Below, one piece after another: positions 19,770 through 28,335 of a DNA stretch of 64,000 nt. The position numbers and the translations under genes are program-made. The DNA lies in assembly GCA_040218145.1 (NCBI GenBank), contig JAVJQK010000047.1, positions 1-64,000 of the forward strand. Reading direction: 5' to 3'. The DNA comes from Sandaracinaceae bacterium (GTDB lineage: Bacteria > Myxococcota_A > Polyangia > Polyangiales > Sandaracinaceae). The stretch's first letter is position 1, and every line of letters starts with the position of its first letter. Below the pieces are notes generated by a model, which saw nothing but the letters and a program-made list of their open reading frames with translations, did no database searches and was not told the DNA's origin.

Positions 19770-21053
19770 ATGAAGCGCGTAAGATCCGGCGGCGTGGCTC
19801 GACGAATTCGGCTGAGCGACCCGGGAGACGATGGGCCCTCCTCCACCTCGCGCTTCCTGACGGGCTGCGGCGTGGGCTGCGTGGCGCTCGTGCTCCTCGT
19901 CGGCGCGCTCGGGCTGGTGTTCGGCGCGGCGGAGCGCGTGGCGGAGTGGGGCGGCGAGGAGCCGGGCGAGGACCCCGTGGACTCCCCCGCGGAGCCCGGC
20001 GTCGATCCCGGCCCCCACGATCCGTCGATCGATCCTTCGATCGAGCCGGGCACGCCCGAGCCCGCGACGCAGGACGACATGGCGCGACGCTACCGCCCCG
20101 GTCCGTTCGCCGAGGTGCAGAGCATGGTCCCGAGCGGGCGCCTCCTGCCGCCCGCGACGCGGACGCAGGTCATCACCGGGCGCACCGTCGACAACCCCTG
20201 GATCGTGCCGGGGGCGGAGCTGCTCCCTTCGCCCATGACCGCGCCGAGCGCGGGCGGACCGCAGGTCTCACACGACCCGGGCGAGCCCGCGCATCGCCCG
20301 CTCACCGTGCTCGCGCGGACGCCGTCGCGGGTCCTCGTCCGGGCGCGCGACGCGGCGGGCGGGACCGACGTGCAGGCGTATCTCGTGGACTTCGTCGGCT
20401 ACCAGGGTCACTTCCACCTGCCCGCGACCGTCCCCACCGAGCTCGGCGTGATCCAGGCCGGGGGCTCGGACGGGGCGACGGTGCACTTCGCGATCAGCGC
20501 CCCCGTGATGCCCGACGGGGTCTCGCTGCAGCCGGGGCAGACCTTCCCGGTCACGATGCGCGTCGCCGCGGTGGACGGGCAAGGCAGGGTGAGCGCGCCG
20601 ATCACGCGGGAGCTGAGCGTCATGGCCGTCGGGGCCGGGCAGGTCGAGGTCACGCTCTGGATGAGCGAGCCGACGGATCTGGACCTCTACGTGACCGATC
20701 CCGCGGGCCAGACCGTCTACTACGGCAACCGCAGCGTGCTGAGCGGCGGCCAGCTGGACCTCGACGCGAACGCCGCGTGCGGGAGCAACATGGGCGTCGA
20801 CAACGAGCACGTCTACTGGCGGGGAAACGCGCCGGCCGGCACCTTCCGCGTCAACGTCTCGCACTACGAGAGCTGCGTGGGAGGGCGGCCCATCGACTAC
20901 CGCGTGACCGTTCACGCGTGCGGCGAGACCGTCGTGCTCACCGGCCGCTTCGACGGCCCGGCGAACGGCTCGCAATGCTTCACGAGCGGCCCCGGCTCAC
21001 GGAGCTGGTGTCAGGAAGTCGTGACGTTCGACGTGCCGCCCTGCGGCCCCTGA
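19770..21053 (+). CDS. Membrane-anchored protein with DUF2135-like C-terminal domain
   Basis: The ATG at 19770 has GGGGAG eight bases upstream. The 427-aa product has a short basic N-terminus, one transmembrane segment at about 29-52 (GVGCVALVLLVGALGLVFGA), an acidic Pro/Asp-rich linker with repeated PSID/PSIEPG, and a large extracytoplasmic part. The C-terminal region around EPTDLDLYVTDPAGQ, NEHVYWRGNAPAGTFRVNV and VGGRPIDYRVTVHACGE resembles the beta domain (DUF2135/YfaP type) at the end of the PKD-like lipoprotein at 4630-6369. It is probably an envelope protein exposed to the periplasm or outside; no enzymatic motif is seen. It converges on maeA with 6 bp between stops. Confidence 0.8.
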   Translation: MKRVRSGGVARRIRLSDPGDDGPSSTSRFLTGCGVGCVALVLLVGALGLVFGAAERVAEWGGEEPGEDPVDSPAEPGVDPGPHDPSIDPSIEPGTPEPATQDDMARRYRPGPFAEVQSMVPSGRLLPPATRTQVITGRTVDNPWIVPGAELLPSPMTAPSAGGPQVSHDPGEPAHRPLTVLARTPSRVLVRARDAAGGTDVQAYLVDFVGYQGHFHLPATVPTELGVIQAGGSDGATVHFAISAPVMPDGVSLQPGQTFPVTMRVAAVDGQGRVSAPITRELSVMAVGAGQVEVTLWMSEPTDLDLYVTDPAGQTVYYGNRSVLSGGQLDLDANAACGSNMGVDNEHVYWRGNAPAGTFRVNVSHYESCVGGRPIDYRVTVHACGETVVLTGRFDGPANGSQCFTSGPGSRSWCQEVVTFDVPPCGP

Positions 21054-21059
21054 CGCGCC

Positions 21060-22772
21060 TCACTCGAGGCGGATGCGCGGATACTCGGGGAACCACATCA
21101 TCTCGTCGACGCGCGCCTCCAGCTCGGCGCGGCTCGCCTGGGGCGCCACCTTCTGCTCGACCGCGTGGCGGGCCACCGCGACGGCCACGTCGCGCGAGAT
21201 GGCGCGGAGGTCGGCGAGCGGCGGATAGAGGTCGCCGCGCCGGATGGCGTCGCTCGCGACGCGCTCGCCGATCGCGTGGGCGGCGACGGCGAAGAAGCTG
21301 TCGAGCACCTTCTCCGCTCGGGCGGCCAGCGCGCCCAGGCCCACGCCGGGGAACACGTAGACGTTGTTGCCCTGCGCGATGGGGTACGTCTCGCCTTCGT
21401 ACTCCACCGGCTCGAACGGGCTCCCCGAGGCGATCAGCGCGCGCCCGTCGGTCCAGGCGATGAGATCCGCCGGCGCCGCCTCCGCCTTCGAGTTCGGGTT
21501 CGAGAAGGGGAAGATGGCGGGGCGCTCCGTCTGCTCGGCCATCGCGCGGACCACGTCCTCGGTGAAGGTGCCCGGCTGCCCCGACGTGCCGATCAGGACG
21601 GTCGGCTTCAGGGCCCGGACGACGGCGAGCAGGTCGTTGTCTCCCTCCGGGTCGAGGCCCGCCTGCTCCACCAGCCTCGTGGGCCAGGCGAACTCCTGCT
21701 TGTAGGCGGCGCGGTAGTCGCGGCGCGAGGTGAGCAGACCCTTGCTGTCGAGCAGCGCGATCGACTCGGTGAGGGCGTCGCCGGTCACGCCGAGCTGCTC
21801 GAGCTCCGCCCGCAGGATGCGCGCGATGCCCACCCCGGCCGCGCCCGCGCCCAGCATGACGACGCGCTGCCGCTCCATCGGCACGCCGCTGATCCGCGAC
21901 GCGGCCACGACCCCCGCGAGCGCGATGCCCGCCGTGCCCTGGATGTCGTCGTTGAAGCTCAGCAGCCGATCTCGGTAGCGGTCGAGGAGCCGGAAGGCGT
22001 TCGCCTTCTTGAAGTCCTCCCACTGGAGCAGCGCGTTCGGGAAGACCTCCTTGATCGCCTCGACGAGCTCCTCGACCAGCGCGTCGTAGCGCTCGCCGCG
22101 CAGCCGCTCGCCGCGCCAGCCGACGTAGTAGGGATCTTCGCGGAGCGCCTCGTTGTCGGTCCCCACGTCCAGGCTCAGAGGCAGCGCGCGCGCCGGGTGG
22201 ATGCCCGCGCCGACCGTGTAGAGGTCCAGCTTCCCGACGGGGATCCCCATGCCGCCCGCGCCCTGGTCGCCGAGCCCCAGGATGCGCTCGTTGTCCGTCG
22301 CGACGATCAGGCGCACGTCCTCGTACGGCGCGTTGCGAAGCACCTCGGCGATGCGGCCCTGGTGGTCTGGGGTGATCCAGAGCCCGCGCCCCCGCCGGAA
22401 GAGGTGGCTGTACTTCTCGCACGCCTCGCCGACCGTCGGCGTGTAGACGATGGGGAGCATCTCCTCGAGGTGCTCCACCAGCACGCGGTAGTAGAGGATG
22501 GCGTTGCGCGCCTCGAGATCCGACAGCGCCACGTAGCGCTCGAGCGGGGAGTCGCCCATCTCGCACACGTGGCCGTACGCCCGCACCGCCTGGTCGGCGA
22601 TCACGCGGACCTGGTTGGGCAACATGCCGCTCAGACCGAGCGCGCGGCGCTCCGCCTCGGTGAACGCGGTCCCGCGGTTGTGCAGGTTGTGAGCGATGAG
22701 CCGATGCCCCCGGTAGGGGACCCGCACCGTCTCGTTGCCCTCGTCGTCTCGCTCGAGCTCGTATCGCTCCAC
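21060..22772 (-). CDS. maeA: NAD-dependent malic enzyme
   Basis: The 570-aa protein is full length for the large malic enzyme family. Key blocks are YTPTVGEACEKYSHLFRRGRG near the N-terminus, the tyrosine/arginine substrate region, LVEEFV-like LVEELVEAIKEVFP, the metal site LLSFNDDIQGTAGIAL, and the dinucleotide-binding VVMLGAGAAGVGIARIL. It decarboxylates (S)-malate to pyruvate and CO2, making NADH (or NADPH), and is cytoplasmic. The start is GTG at 22772 with AGGGGTG upstream. It is divergent from the DprE1-like gene, 159 bp apart. Confidence 0.95.
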   Translation of the reverse strand: MERYELERDDEGNETVRVPYRGHRLIAHNLHNRGTAFTEAERRALGLSGMLPNQVRVIADQAVRAYGHVCEMGDSPLERYVALSDLEARNAILYYRVLVEHLEEMLPIVYTPTVGEACEKYSHLFRRGRGLWITPDHQGRIAEVLRNAPYEDVRLIVATDNERILGLGDQGAGGMGIPVGKLDLYTVGAGIHPARALPLSLDVGTDNEALREDPYYVGWRGERLRGERYDALVEELVEAIKEVFPNALLQWEDFKKANAFRLLDRYRDRLLSFNDDIQGTAGIALAGVVAASRISGVPMERQRVVMLGAGAAGVGIARILRAELEQLGVTGDALTESIALLDSKGLLTSRRDYRAAYKQEFAWPTRLVEQAGLDPEGDNDLLAVVRALKPTVLIGTSGQPGTFTEDVVRAMAEQTERPAIFPFSNPNSKAEAAPADLIAWTDGRALIASGSPFEPVEYEGETYPIAQGNNVYVFPGVGLGALAARAEKVLDSFFAVAAHAIGERVASDAIRRGDLYPPLADLRAISRDVAVAVARHAVEQKVAPQASRAELEARVDEMMWFPEYPRIRLE

Positions 22773-22931
22773 GGCCCACCCCCTACTCGAAGAAGCCCGA
22801 TCGGAAAGAGCGCAGCGTAGGACACGCGTGGCCGCGGCGGAACCCCCGGGACCGACGCTTCACCCGGCGCACACGACCGCTCGGCCGCCGGCGCCCTGGG
22901 CCGGTCGGCGCCGTGGTGCTAAGTCCGGGCC

Positions 22932-24260
22932 GTGCCGAACGGAAGCTCGACCATCTCCGGCTGGGGCCGCATCCCCGTGCCCGGCCGCGAGGTCCTCTCG
23001 GAGGATCTCGAGCGTTTGACCGAAGGCGCGGTGCTCAGCCGCGGGCTCGGTCGCTCCTACGGGGACTCGGCGCTGCCGCCGCCCAGCGTGGGCGAGGTGG
23101 CCACGACGACCCTCGCGGACCGGCTGCTCGCGTTCGACCCGGAGAGCGGGCTGCTCCGCGCCGAAGCGGGGCTGTCGCTGAAGGAGCTCAACCGGCTCTT
23201 CCTCCCACGCGGCTGGTTCGTCCCCGTCACCCCGGGCACCCAGTTCGTCACCCTCGGCGGCATGGTCGCCGCGGACGTGCACGGCAAGGGCCACCACGTG
23301 GTCGGCTGCTTCGGAGAGCACGTCACGCGCTTGAAGATGCGGGTCGCGGACGGACGCGTGCTCTGGTGCTCGGACGAGGCGCACCCCGAGCTCTTTCACG
23401 CGACCATCGGCGGCATGGGCCTGACCGGCCACGTGCTCGAGGTCGAGTTCCGCATGCGCCCCATCCCGAGCCCCTGGATCTGGCAGGAGTCGCGGCGCGT
23501 CGACGACATCGACGCCTACATCGACGCGCTGAAAGACGCGGCGCAGAAGTGGCCGTACACGGTCGGCTGGATCGACTGCCTGAGCCCGGGCGCGAACATG
23601 GGCCGCGGCATCCTGATGGCGGGCGACTGGGCCGCGCCGTCGGTCGCGCCGAAGCGCTTCCCGCACCCGAAGCCGCGCGTGACGATGCCGATGGAGCTGC
23701 CCGGCTGGGCGCTCGGACCGCTGAGCGTGCGCGCCTTCAACACGGCGTTCTACTGGAAGCACCTGCCGCGCGAGATGACGGGGATCGTGCACTGGGAGAG
23801 CTTCTTCTACCCGCTCGACATGATCCGGCACTGGAACCGCATGTACGGCAAGCGGGGCTTCACCCAGTACCAGTGCGTGCTGCCCGAAGAGGCCGGCCGG
23901 GGCGCGGCCCGGCGCGTCCTCGAGATCCTCACCAAGCGCGGCGGCGCGTCCTTCCTCTGCGTCATCAAGGACTGCGGCGCCGAGGGCAAGGGCCTCTTGA
24001 GCTTCCCCAAGAAGGGCATCAGCATCGCGCTCGACATCGCCGTCCGCGACGACACGCAAGCGCTCGTCGACGCCTTGAACGAGCGCGTGATCGAGGAGGG
24101 CGGGCGCATCTACCTCGCCAAGGACACCTTCACCCGCCCGGAGCACTTCCGCGCCATGGAGCCGCGCCTCGAGCGCTTCCAGGAGGTGCGTCGCAAGTGG
24201 GATCCGGAAGGGAAGTTGCGTAGCGCGCAGTCCGTGCGCCTGTTTGGAGATCGCCCGTGA
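22932..24260 (+). CDS. dprE1: DprE1-like FAD-dependent oxidoreductase (polyprenylphosphoryl-ribose 2-oxidase type)
   Basis: The 442-aa protein follows mycobacterial DprE1 along its length: SGWGR at the start, the FAD-binding SRGLGRSYGDSA, VPVTPGTQFVTLGGMVAADVHGKGHH, a YPLDMIRHWNRMYGKRGFTQYQ block and the C-terminal GGRIYLAKDTFTRPE. DprE1 oxidises the ribose 2'-OH of decaprenylphosphoryl-ribose, the first step to the arabinose donor. Aligning by the constant offset of 21, the catalytic Lys418 of M. tuberculosis is Lys397 here, while the benzothiazinone-target Cys387 is replaced by Ala366. The start is GTG at 22932. The stop overlaps the next gene by 4 bp (GTGA), so the pair is coupled. The substrate in this organism is inferred. 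Confidence 0.82.
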   Translation: MPNGSSTISGWGRIPVPGREVLSEDLERLTEGAVLSRGLGRSYGDSALPPPSVGEVATTTLADRLLAFDPESGLLRAEAGLSLKELNRLFLPRGWFVPVTPGTQFVTLGGMVAADVHGKGHHVVGCFGEHVTRLKMRVADGRVLWCSDEAHPELFHATIGGMGLTGHVLEVEFRMRPIPSPWIWQESRRVDDIDAYIDALKDAAQKWPYTVGWIDCLSPGANMGRGILMAGDWAAPSVAPKRFPHPKPRVTMPMELPGWALGPLSVRAFNTAFYWKHLPREMTGIVHWESFFYPLDMIRHWNRMYGKRGFTQYQCVLPEEAGRGAARRVLEILTKRGGASFLCVIKDCGAEGKGLLSFPKKGISIALDIAVRDDTQALVDALNERVIEEGGRIYLAKDTFTRPEHFRAMEPRLERFQEVRRKWDPEGKLRSAQSVRLFGDRP

Positions 24261-24994
24261 ACGTCGTCTTCCTCGGAGCCACCAAGGGCATGGGCCGCGC
24301 GCTCGCCCGCCGCATGGCGGAGCGCGGAGACCGCCTCTTCTTGCTCGGTCGTCGCGAGGACGAGCTCGACAAGACCGCGGCCGACCTCGGCGTGCGCGGC
24401 GGCGGCGCGGCGCCGGGTCACGCCCCGTGTGATCTCGAGCGCCCGGAGACCTTCGCGCCCGCGCTCGACGCCGCGCTCGAGGCGCTCGGCTCGTTCGACG
24501 CGGTCGTCGTCACCGCCGGCCTCTTCGCGACGCAGGAGGCGCTCGAGTCCGATCGCGAGCTGACCCGCCGGCTCCTCACCGTCGACTTCGCCCACACGGT
24601 GCTCTTCTGCGAGGAGGCGAAGGACCGCCTGATCGCGGGTGGCGGCGGCAAGCTCTGCGTCTTCAGCTCCGTCGCGGGCGAGCGCGGCCGCAAGCCCGTC
24701 GTCCTCTACGGCGCGAGCAAGGCGGGCTTGACGGCCTACCTCGAGGGGCTCGACCACAAGCACCGCGCCGACGGCCTCGAGGTGGTCACCGTCAAGCCCG
24801 GCTTCGTGAAGACCGGCATGACCTCCGAGCTCGATCCGCCCCCCTTCGCGGGAGAGCCCGAGGACGTCGCGGTGCGCGTGCTCGCCGCGCTCGATCGCGG
24901 CGCGCCGGTGGTCTACGCGCCGATCGCGTGGGGCCCGATCATGGCCGTGATCCGCTCGCTGCCGCGCTTCGTGATGCGCCGCGTGGGCTTCTGA
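24257..24994 (+). CDS. dprE2: DprE2-like short-chain dehydrogenase/reductase
   Basis: The 245-aa SDR has its cofactor motif at the N-terminus (FLGATKGMGRALARRMAERG) and the catalytic Ser, Tyr and Lys in FSSVAGERG and YGASKAGLTAYLEGL. Its coupling to the DprE1-like gene, with GGAGA before the GTG start, suggests it is the partner that reduces the 2-keto intermediate, completing ribose-to-arabinose epimerisation of a polyprenyl-linked sugar. On its own it could be any SDR; the assignment rests on context. The last 56 bp overlap the convergent esterase-like gene. Confidence 0.75.
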   Translation: MNVVFLGATKGMGRALARRMAERGDRLFLLGRREDELDKTAADLGVRGGGAAPGHAPCDLERPETFAPALDAALEALGSFDAVVVTAGLFATQEALESDRELTRRLLTVDFAHTVLFCEEAKDRLIAGGGGKLCVFSSVAGERGRKPVVLYGASKAGLTAYLEGLDHKHRADGLEVVTVKPGFVKTGMTSELDPPPFAGEPEDVAVRVLAALDRGAPVVYAPIAWGPIMAVIRSLPRFVMRRVGF

Positions 24995-25991
24995 GCGCGG
25001 CCTCGAGGAACGCCACCGTCGTGCAGGTGGCGGGGCGCGTCCGCTCGCCACGCCAGAACAGCCGGAAGCCGTGCGGGGCCCCGTCGACCACGACGAGCTG
25101 CGCGTGCACGCCGGCCGCCTCGAGCGCGTCCCGCATGCGCTCGGACTGATCGAGCGGCACGACGGTGTCGCGCGTGCCGTGCAGCAGCAGGTGCGGCGGG
25201 TCGGCGGCGTCGACGTGAACGACGGGGGAGGCGAGGGCGGCCCGCTCGGGGACGCGCGCGCGCGGCGCGCCGAGGAACCGGGTCAGGATCGCGTCCGCGG
25301 CGCGGGAGTAGCTGGCCTCGGGTCGCAGGTCCGCGGGCGCGTAGTAGGCCACCACCGCCGTCACGGCCGGGGAGGTCTCGATGTCCGGGCACGCGTGGTC
25401 GAGCCCCTCGGCGTCCGACGCGGTGCCGAGCATCTCGGCCAGGTATCCGCCGGCCGAGAACCCCACCGCGGCGCCCCGCTCCGGGTCCAGCCCCAGGCTC
25501 CCCGCCCGCCGACGGAGGTAGCGCACCGCGCAGCGCACGTCCGCGACCTGCACGGGCCAGCGGTTCGGGCGGCCCGCGTCCAGGAGCCGGTAGTCGACGC
25601 TCGCGGCCGCGAACCCCAGCGCGGCGAGCATCTCCATCTCGCGGCGGAGGTGACTCCGCTCGCCCGCGCTCCAGCCGCCGCCGTGGATCAGCAACACCCA
25701 GGGATGAGGGCCCTCCGACGCGGGGAGCGCCAGGTCCAGGTGACGCCCCGGCGCGTACCGCAGCCCCTCCCGCAGCGCGCCCACCCGGGGCGTGGGGAGG
25801 TCGCACGCCTCGACCCGCCCGGGCCAGGTCGGCTCGATCTCCGGCTCCTGCTCGTGATCGGAGGGCGGGTCCATCGCGGGCGCGGACTCGACGGCCGGAT
25901 CCGGGACCGGGCCGGGCGCGGCGCGGACGACCTCGGGGGGATCCGCCGTCCCACATCCCAGCAGGCACAGAGCCGTCAGCCACAGGCGCAC
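24939..25991 (-). CDS. Alpha/beta-hydrolase (esterase-like) lipoprotein
   Basis: The 350-aa protein starts at GTG 25991 with a lipoprotein signal (LWLTALCLLGC), followed by a Pro/Glu/Asp-rich linker and an alpha/beta-hydrolase fold. The oxyanion motif is HGGGWSAG, the nucleophile is the Ser in GFSAGGY, the acid is the Asp in GTRDTVVPLDQ and the His is in GAPHGF. It resembles carbohydrate-esterase/BD-FAE-type hydrolases anchored in the envelope. The substrate is unknown. It is divergent from the Ser/Thr kinase gene. Confidence 0.85.
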   Translation of the reverse strand: MRLWLTALCLLGCGTADPPEVVRAAPGPVPDPAVESAPAMDPPSDHEQEPEIEPTWPGRVEACDLPTPRVGALREGLRYAPGRHLDLALPASEGPHPWVLLIHGGGWSAGERSHLRREMEMLAALGFAAASVDYRLLDAGRPNRWPVQVADVRCAVRYLRRRAGSLGLDPERGAAVGFSAGGYLAEMLGTASDAEGLDHACPDIETSPAVTAVVAYYAPADLRPEASYSRAADAILTRFLGAPRARVPERAALASPVVHVDAADPPHLLLHGTRDTVVPLDQSERMRDALEAAGVHAQLVVVDGAPHGFRLFWRGERTRPATCTTVAFLEAALRSPRGASRSAAASGSRP

Positions 25992-26162
25992 TCCGTCACC
26001 CTGACGGTGCGGTCGCGCGGCGCAACCCGTGACCCTACGCACGTGCCGGTTGTCGAGGAATCTCGCCAGCGCTAGGTTCGCGCGCTGACCCACCGCCCAG
26101 ACGGGGGTAGGATTCCGTGGGAAGGAATCCGCGCGGGCGTCTCGACGTCCCACGGGAGCACC

Positions 26163-27488
26163 TTGGGGAGCAGTACCGCAGCCGAAGGCGCTCGCATCGG
26201 TTCGACGATCGCGGGCAAGTATCGACTCCACCGCAAGATCGGGGCGGGGTCGATTGGAGCGGTGTATGCGGCCGTCCACCAGTTCACCGGCAAGCACGTC
26301 GCGCTCAAGCTGATCGACGGCACCCTGCTCGAGGAGCACGAGGGCTTCGCGGCCCGCTTTCTCCGTGAGGCGCGCGCCGCGGCCGACATCGGCCACCCCG
26401 TGATCTGTGACGTCCTCGACGCTGGACAGGAGCCCGACGGAACGCTCTACCTCGCGCTCGAGCTGCTCGAGGGGCGCACCTTCGAGGACGCGATCGAGGC
26501 CGACGACCTGCGGCTCGACGAGGTCGTCGACGTGGGGATCGAGCTCCTGGACGGGCTGGCCGCGGCCCACGACCGCGGCATCGTGCACCGCGACATCAAG
26601 CCCGAGAACGTGTTCCTGACGTGGAACGAGCAGGGCGAGATGCACGTCAAGTTGCTCGACTTCGGGGTGGCCAAGAACACCAAGGGCGGCCCCGAGCTCT
26701 ACACGACGCAGCAGGGCGCCATCCTCGGCACGCCGTGGTACATGGCGCCGGAGCAGGCGGCGGGAGACCCGGTGGACGCGCGGGCCGACATCTGGAGCGT
26801 GGGCGCGGTCCTCTTTCACGCCCTGACCGGCGACCCGCCGCACGACGCGCCGAACTACAACCGGCTGATCGGCAAGCTGCTCAACGAAGACCCGCCCAAG
26901 CTCCGCAGCGTGCGCCGTGAGCTCCCGGAGTGGCTCTGCACGGCCGTCGACGGCGCGCTCCAGCGGGACCCGGACGTGCGCTGGCAGTCGGCGCGCACGA
27001 TGGCGGAGACGCTACGGCTGAAGGGGCGTGGCGAGATCGAGCTCGACTGGGAGCTGCACGAGGACGCCACGGTCCGGACGAACTCGCCGTACGACTCCGG
27101 CGAGTCGGCCCGCCCCCCGGCGCTCGCGATGATCTCGGTCCCGGACGAGCCGACGGTGGACGTCTCGGGCATGCAGGCGGACAGCGTCGAGGTCGACCTC
27201 GAGCAGCTCGAGCCCGAGACGCTCGAAGAGTCGTCGCCGTTCGACGCGTCGATCTTCGACTCGGCGGGCGGCGCGACCATCAAGAGCGACGTGCCGCCAC
27301 CGCACGTGCTGGACGCCATCCTCGCCGCCCGCGGCAAGCCCACCAAGAGCCGGCTCTGGACGGGCGTGCTCCTCGGGGTGGTGATCACCCTGCTCGCCGC
27401 CGCCGCGGCGGGGTGGTTCGTCTACGAGCGCTACCTGCTGCCGGAGGCCGCGCCCCCCGTCGAGGCGCCCCCCGCGCCCGTGGGCTGA
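26163..27488 (+). CDS. Eukaryote-like Ser/Thr protein kinase with C-terminal membrane anchor
   Basis: The 441-aa protein has a complete PknB-type kinase domain at about 19-285: the glycine loop IGAGSIGAVYAA, Lys49 (VALKLI), the catalytic loop HRDIKPEN with Asp144, the DFG Asp166 (DFGVAK) and the APE motif (MAPEQ). An acidic linker follows and a transmembrane segment lies near the C-terminus (GVLLGVVITLLAAAAAGWFV), leaving a short Pro-rich tail outside. All catalytic residues are present. The start is a TTG at 26163 with GGGAG a few bases upstream; no better in-frame start is close. Substrates are unknown. Its 3' end overlaps the convergent MscS gene by 58 bp. Confidence 0.92.
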   Translation: MGSSTAAEGARIGSTIAGKYRLHRKIGAGSIGAVYAAVHQFTGKHVALKLIDGTLLEEHEGFAARFLREARAAADIGHPVICDVLDAGQEPDGTLYLALELLEGRTFEDAIEADDLRLDEVVDVGIELLDGLAAAHDRGIVHRDIKPENVFLTWNEQGEMHVKLLDFGVAKNTKGGPELYTTQQGAILGTPWYMAPEQAAGDPVDARADIWSVGAVLFHALTGDPPHDAPNYNRLIGKLLNEDPPKLRSVRRELPEWLCTAVDGALQRDPDVRWQSARTMAETLRLKGRGEIELDWELHEDATVRTNSPYDSGESARPPALAMISVPDEPTVDVSGMQADSVEVDLEQLEPETLEESSPFDASIFDSAGGATIKSDVPPPHVLDAILAARGKPTKSRLWTGVLLGVVITLLAAAAAGWFVYERYLLPEAAPPVEAPPAPVG

Positions 27489-28279
27489 GCCTTCGACGAC
27501 CTGGACGCGCCCACCGCGCGGCGCACCGACGCCTCGACGTCGCGCACGTGATCCGGATCGAGCGCGAAGATCGTCACCTCGAAGCGGTCGGCGTCGAGCA
27601 CCGCGATCTCCGGCTCGCGCGCGATGGCTGACCAGTGGCACGCGAGCGCGCTCTCGCGGATGAGCCGCTTGGTCTCCGCCACGGGCGGCGCGGCGGGCAG
27701 CGTCAGCTCGAAGACGTGCAGCGTGCCCCGCTCCGACACCGGGGTGCGCAGCAGCTCCGCCCGCGCCACCCGGCTGTAGGGGATGATGGCCTCCTCGCCC
27801 CGCGCCGTCTCCACGACGAGGACGCGCTGCCCCATGCGCTCGACGCGCCCCTGCACGTCGCCGATGCGCACGTAGTCGCCCACGCGGCAGACGCGCCCCG
27901 CCTTGAGGAAGATGCCGCTCACCACGTCCCGGAGCGCGAACCACGACGCCGCGATGCTCACGCCGAGGATCACCGCGACCGCGATCGGGAAGTGCGTCGG
28001 GTACTTGTCGAAGAAGAACGCCGCCGCGAGGAGCATGTAGAAGACGGCCGAGGCGCCGCTCAGGAGCGGGTGCGCGCGCCGGAGCTGCTCGCGTCGGGTG
28101 GGCGCCAGGGGGACGACGTCGATGGCGAAGCGCGTCGCGCGGAGCAGCGCCCAGACGAGGAGGGCGCCGAAGAGGATCATCGCGAGGTCACCGAAGGACG
28201 TGTAGACGTCGCCCATGACCGACGCGTCGAGGCCCTTCGGCTCGCCGCTCACGTCGCTGACCGCGCCCGACACCCTCAC
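27431..28279 (-). CDS. MscS-family mechanosensitive channel
   Basis: The 282-aa protein has about three hydrophobic segments in its first half (for example GDLAMILFGALLVWALL, and AVAVILGVSIAASWFALRDVVSG as the pore-lining helix). The MscS beta domain follows (CRVGDYVRIGDVQGRVERMG, RGEEAIIPYSRV), then the alpha/beta domain, and it ends in a Gly/Ala/Ser tail. MscS channels release solutes on hypo-osmotic shock. The GTG at 28279 has GAGGTG upstream. It lies 43 bp downstream of the SLC12-ATPase fusion gene on the same strand, so the two are probably co-transcribed, which suggests a shared role in ion or osmotic balance. Confidence 0.9.
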   Translation of the reverse strand: MRVSGAVSDVSGEPKGLDASVMGDVYTSFGDLAMILFGALLVWALLRATRFAIDVVPLAPTRREQLRRAHPLLSGASAVFYMLLAAAFFFDKYPTHFPIAVAVILGVSIAASWFALRDVVSGIFLKAGRVCRVGDYVRIGDVQGRVERMGQRVLVVETARGEEAIIPYSRVARAELLRTPVSERGTLHVFELTLPAAPPVAETKRLIRESALACHWSAIAREPEIAVLDADRFEVTIFALDPDHVRDVEASVRRAVGASRSSKAQPTGAGGASTGGAASGSR

Positions 28280-28290
28280 GGCGACACCTC

Positions 28291-28335
28291 TTTCGAGGCA
28301 ACCTGCTTCGAGGCAACCGGCTTCAAGGCAACACC
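28291..28335. repeat. Three tandem 15-bp repeats at a gene junction
   Basis: Units at 28291-28305, 28306-28320 and 28321-28335 share the core cttcgaggcaacc with two or three differences each. The third unit includes the last codons and the stop of the SLC12-ATPase fusion gene; the others fill the spacer up to the ribosome binding site of the MscS gene. It may be an mRNA element or simple slippage. Confidence 0.85.
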
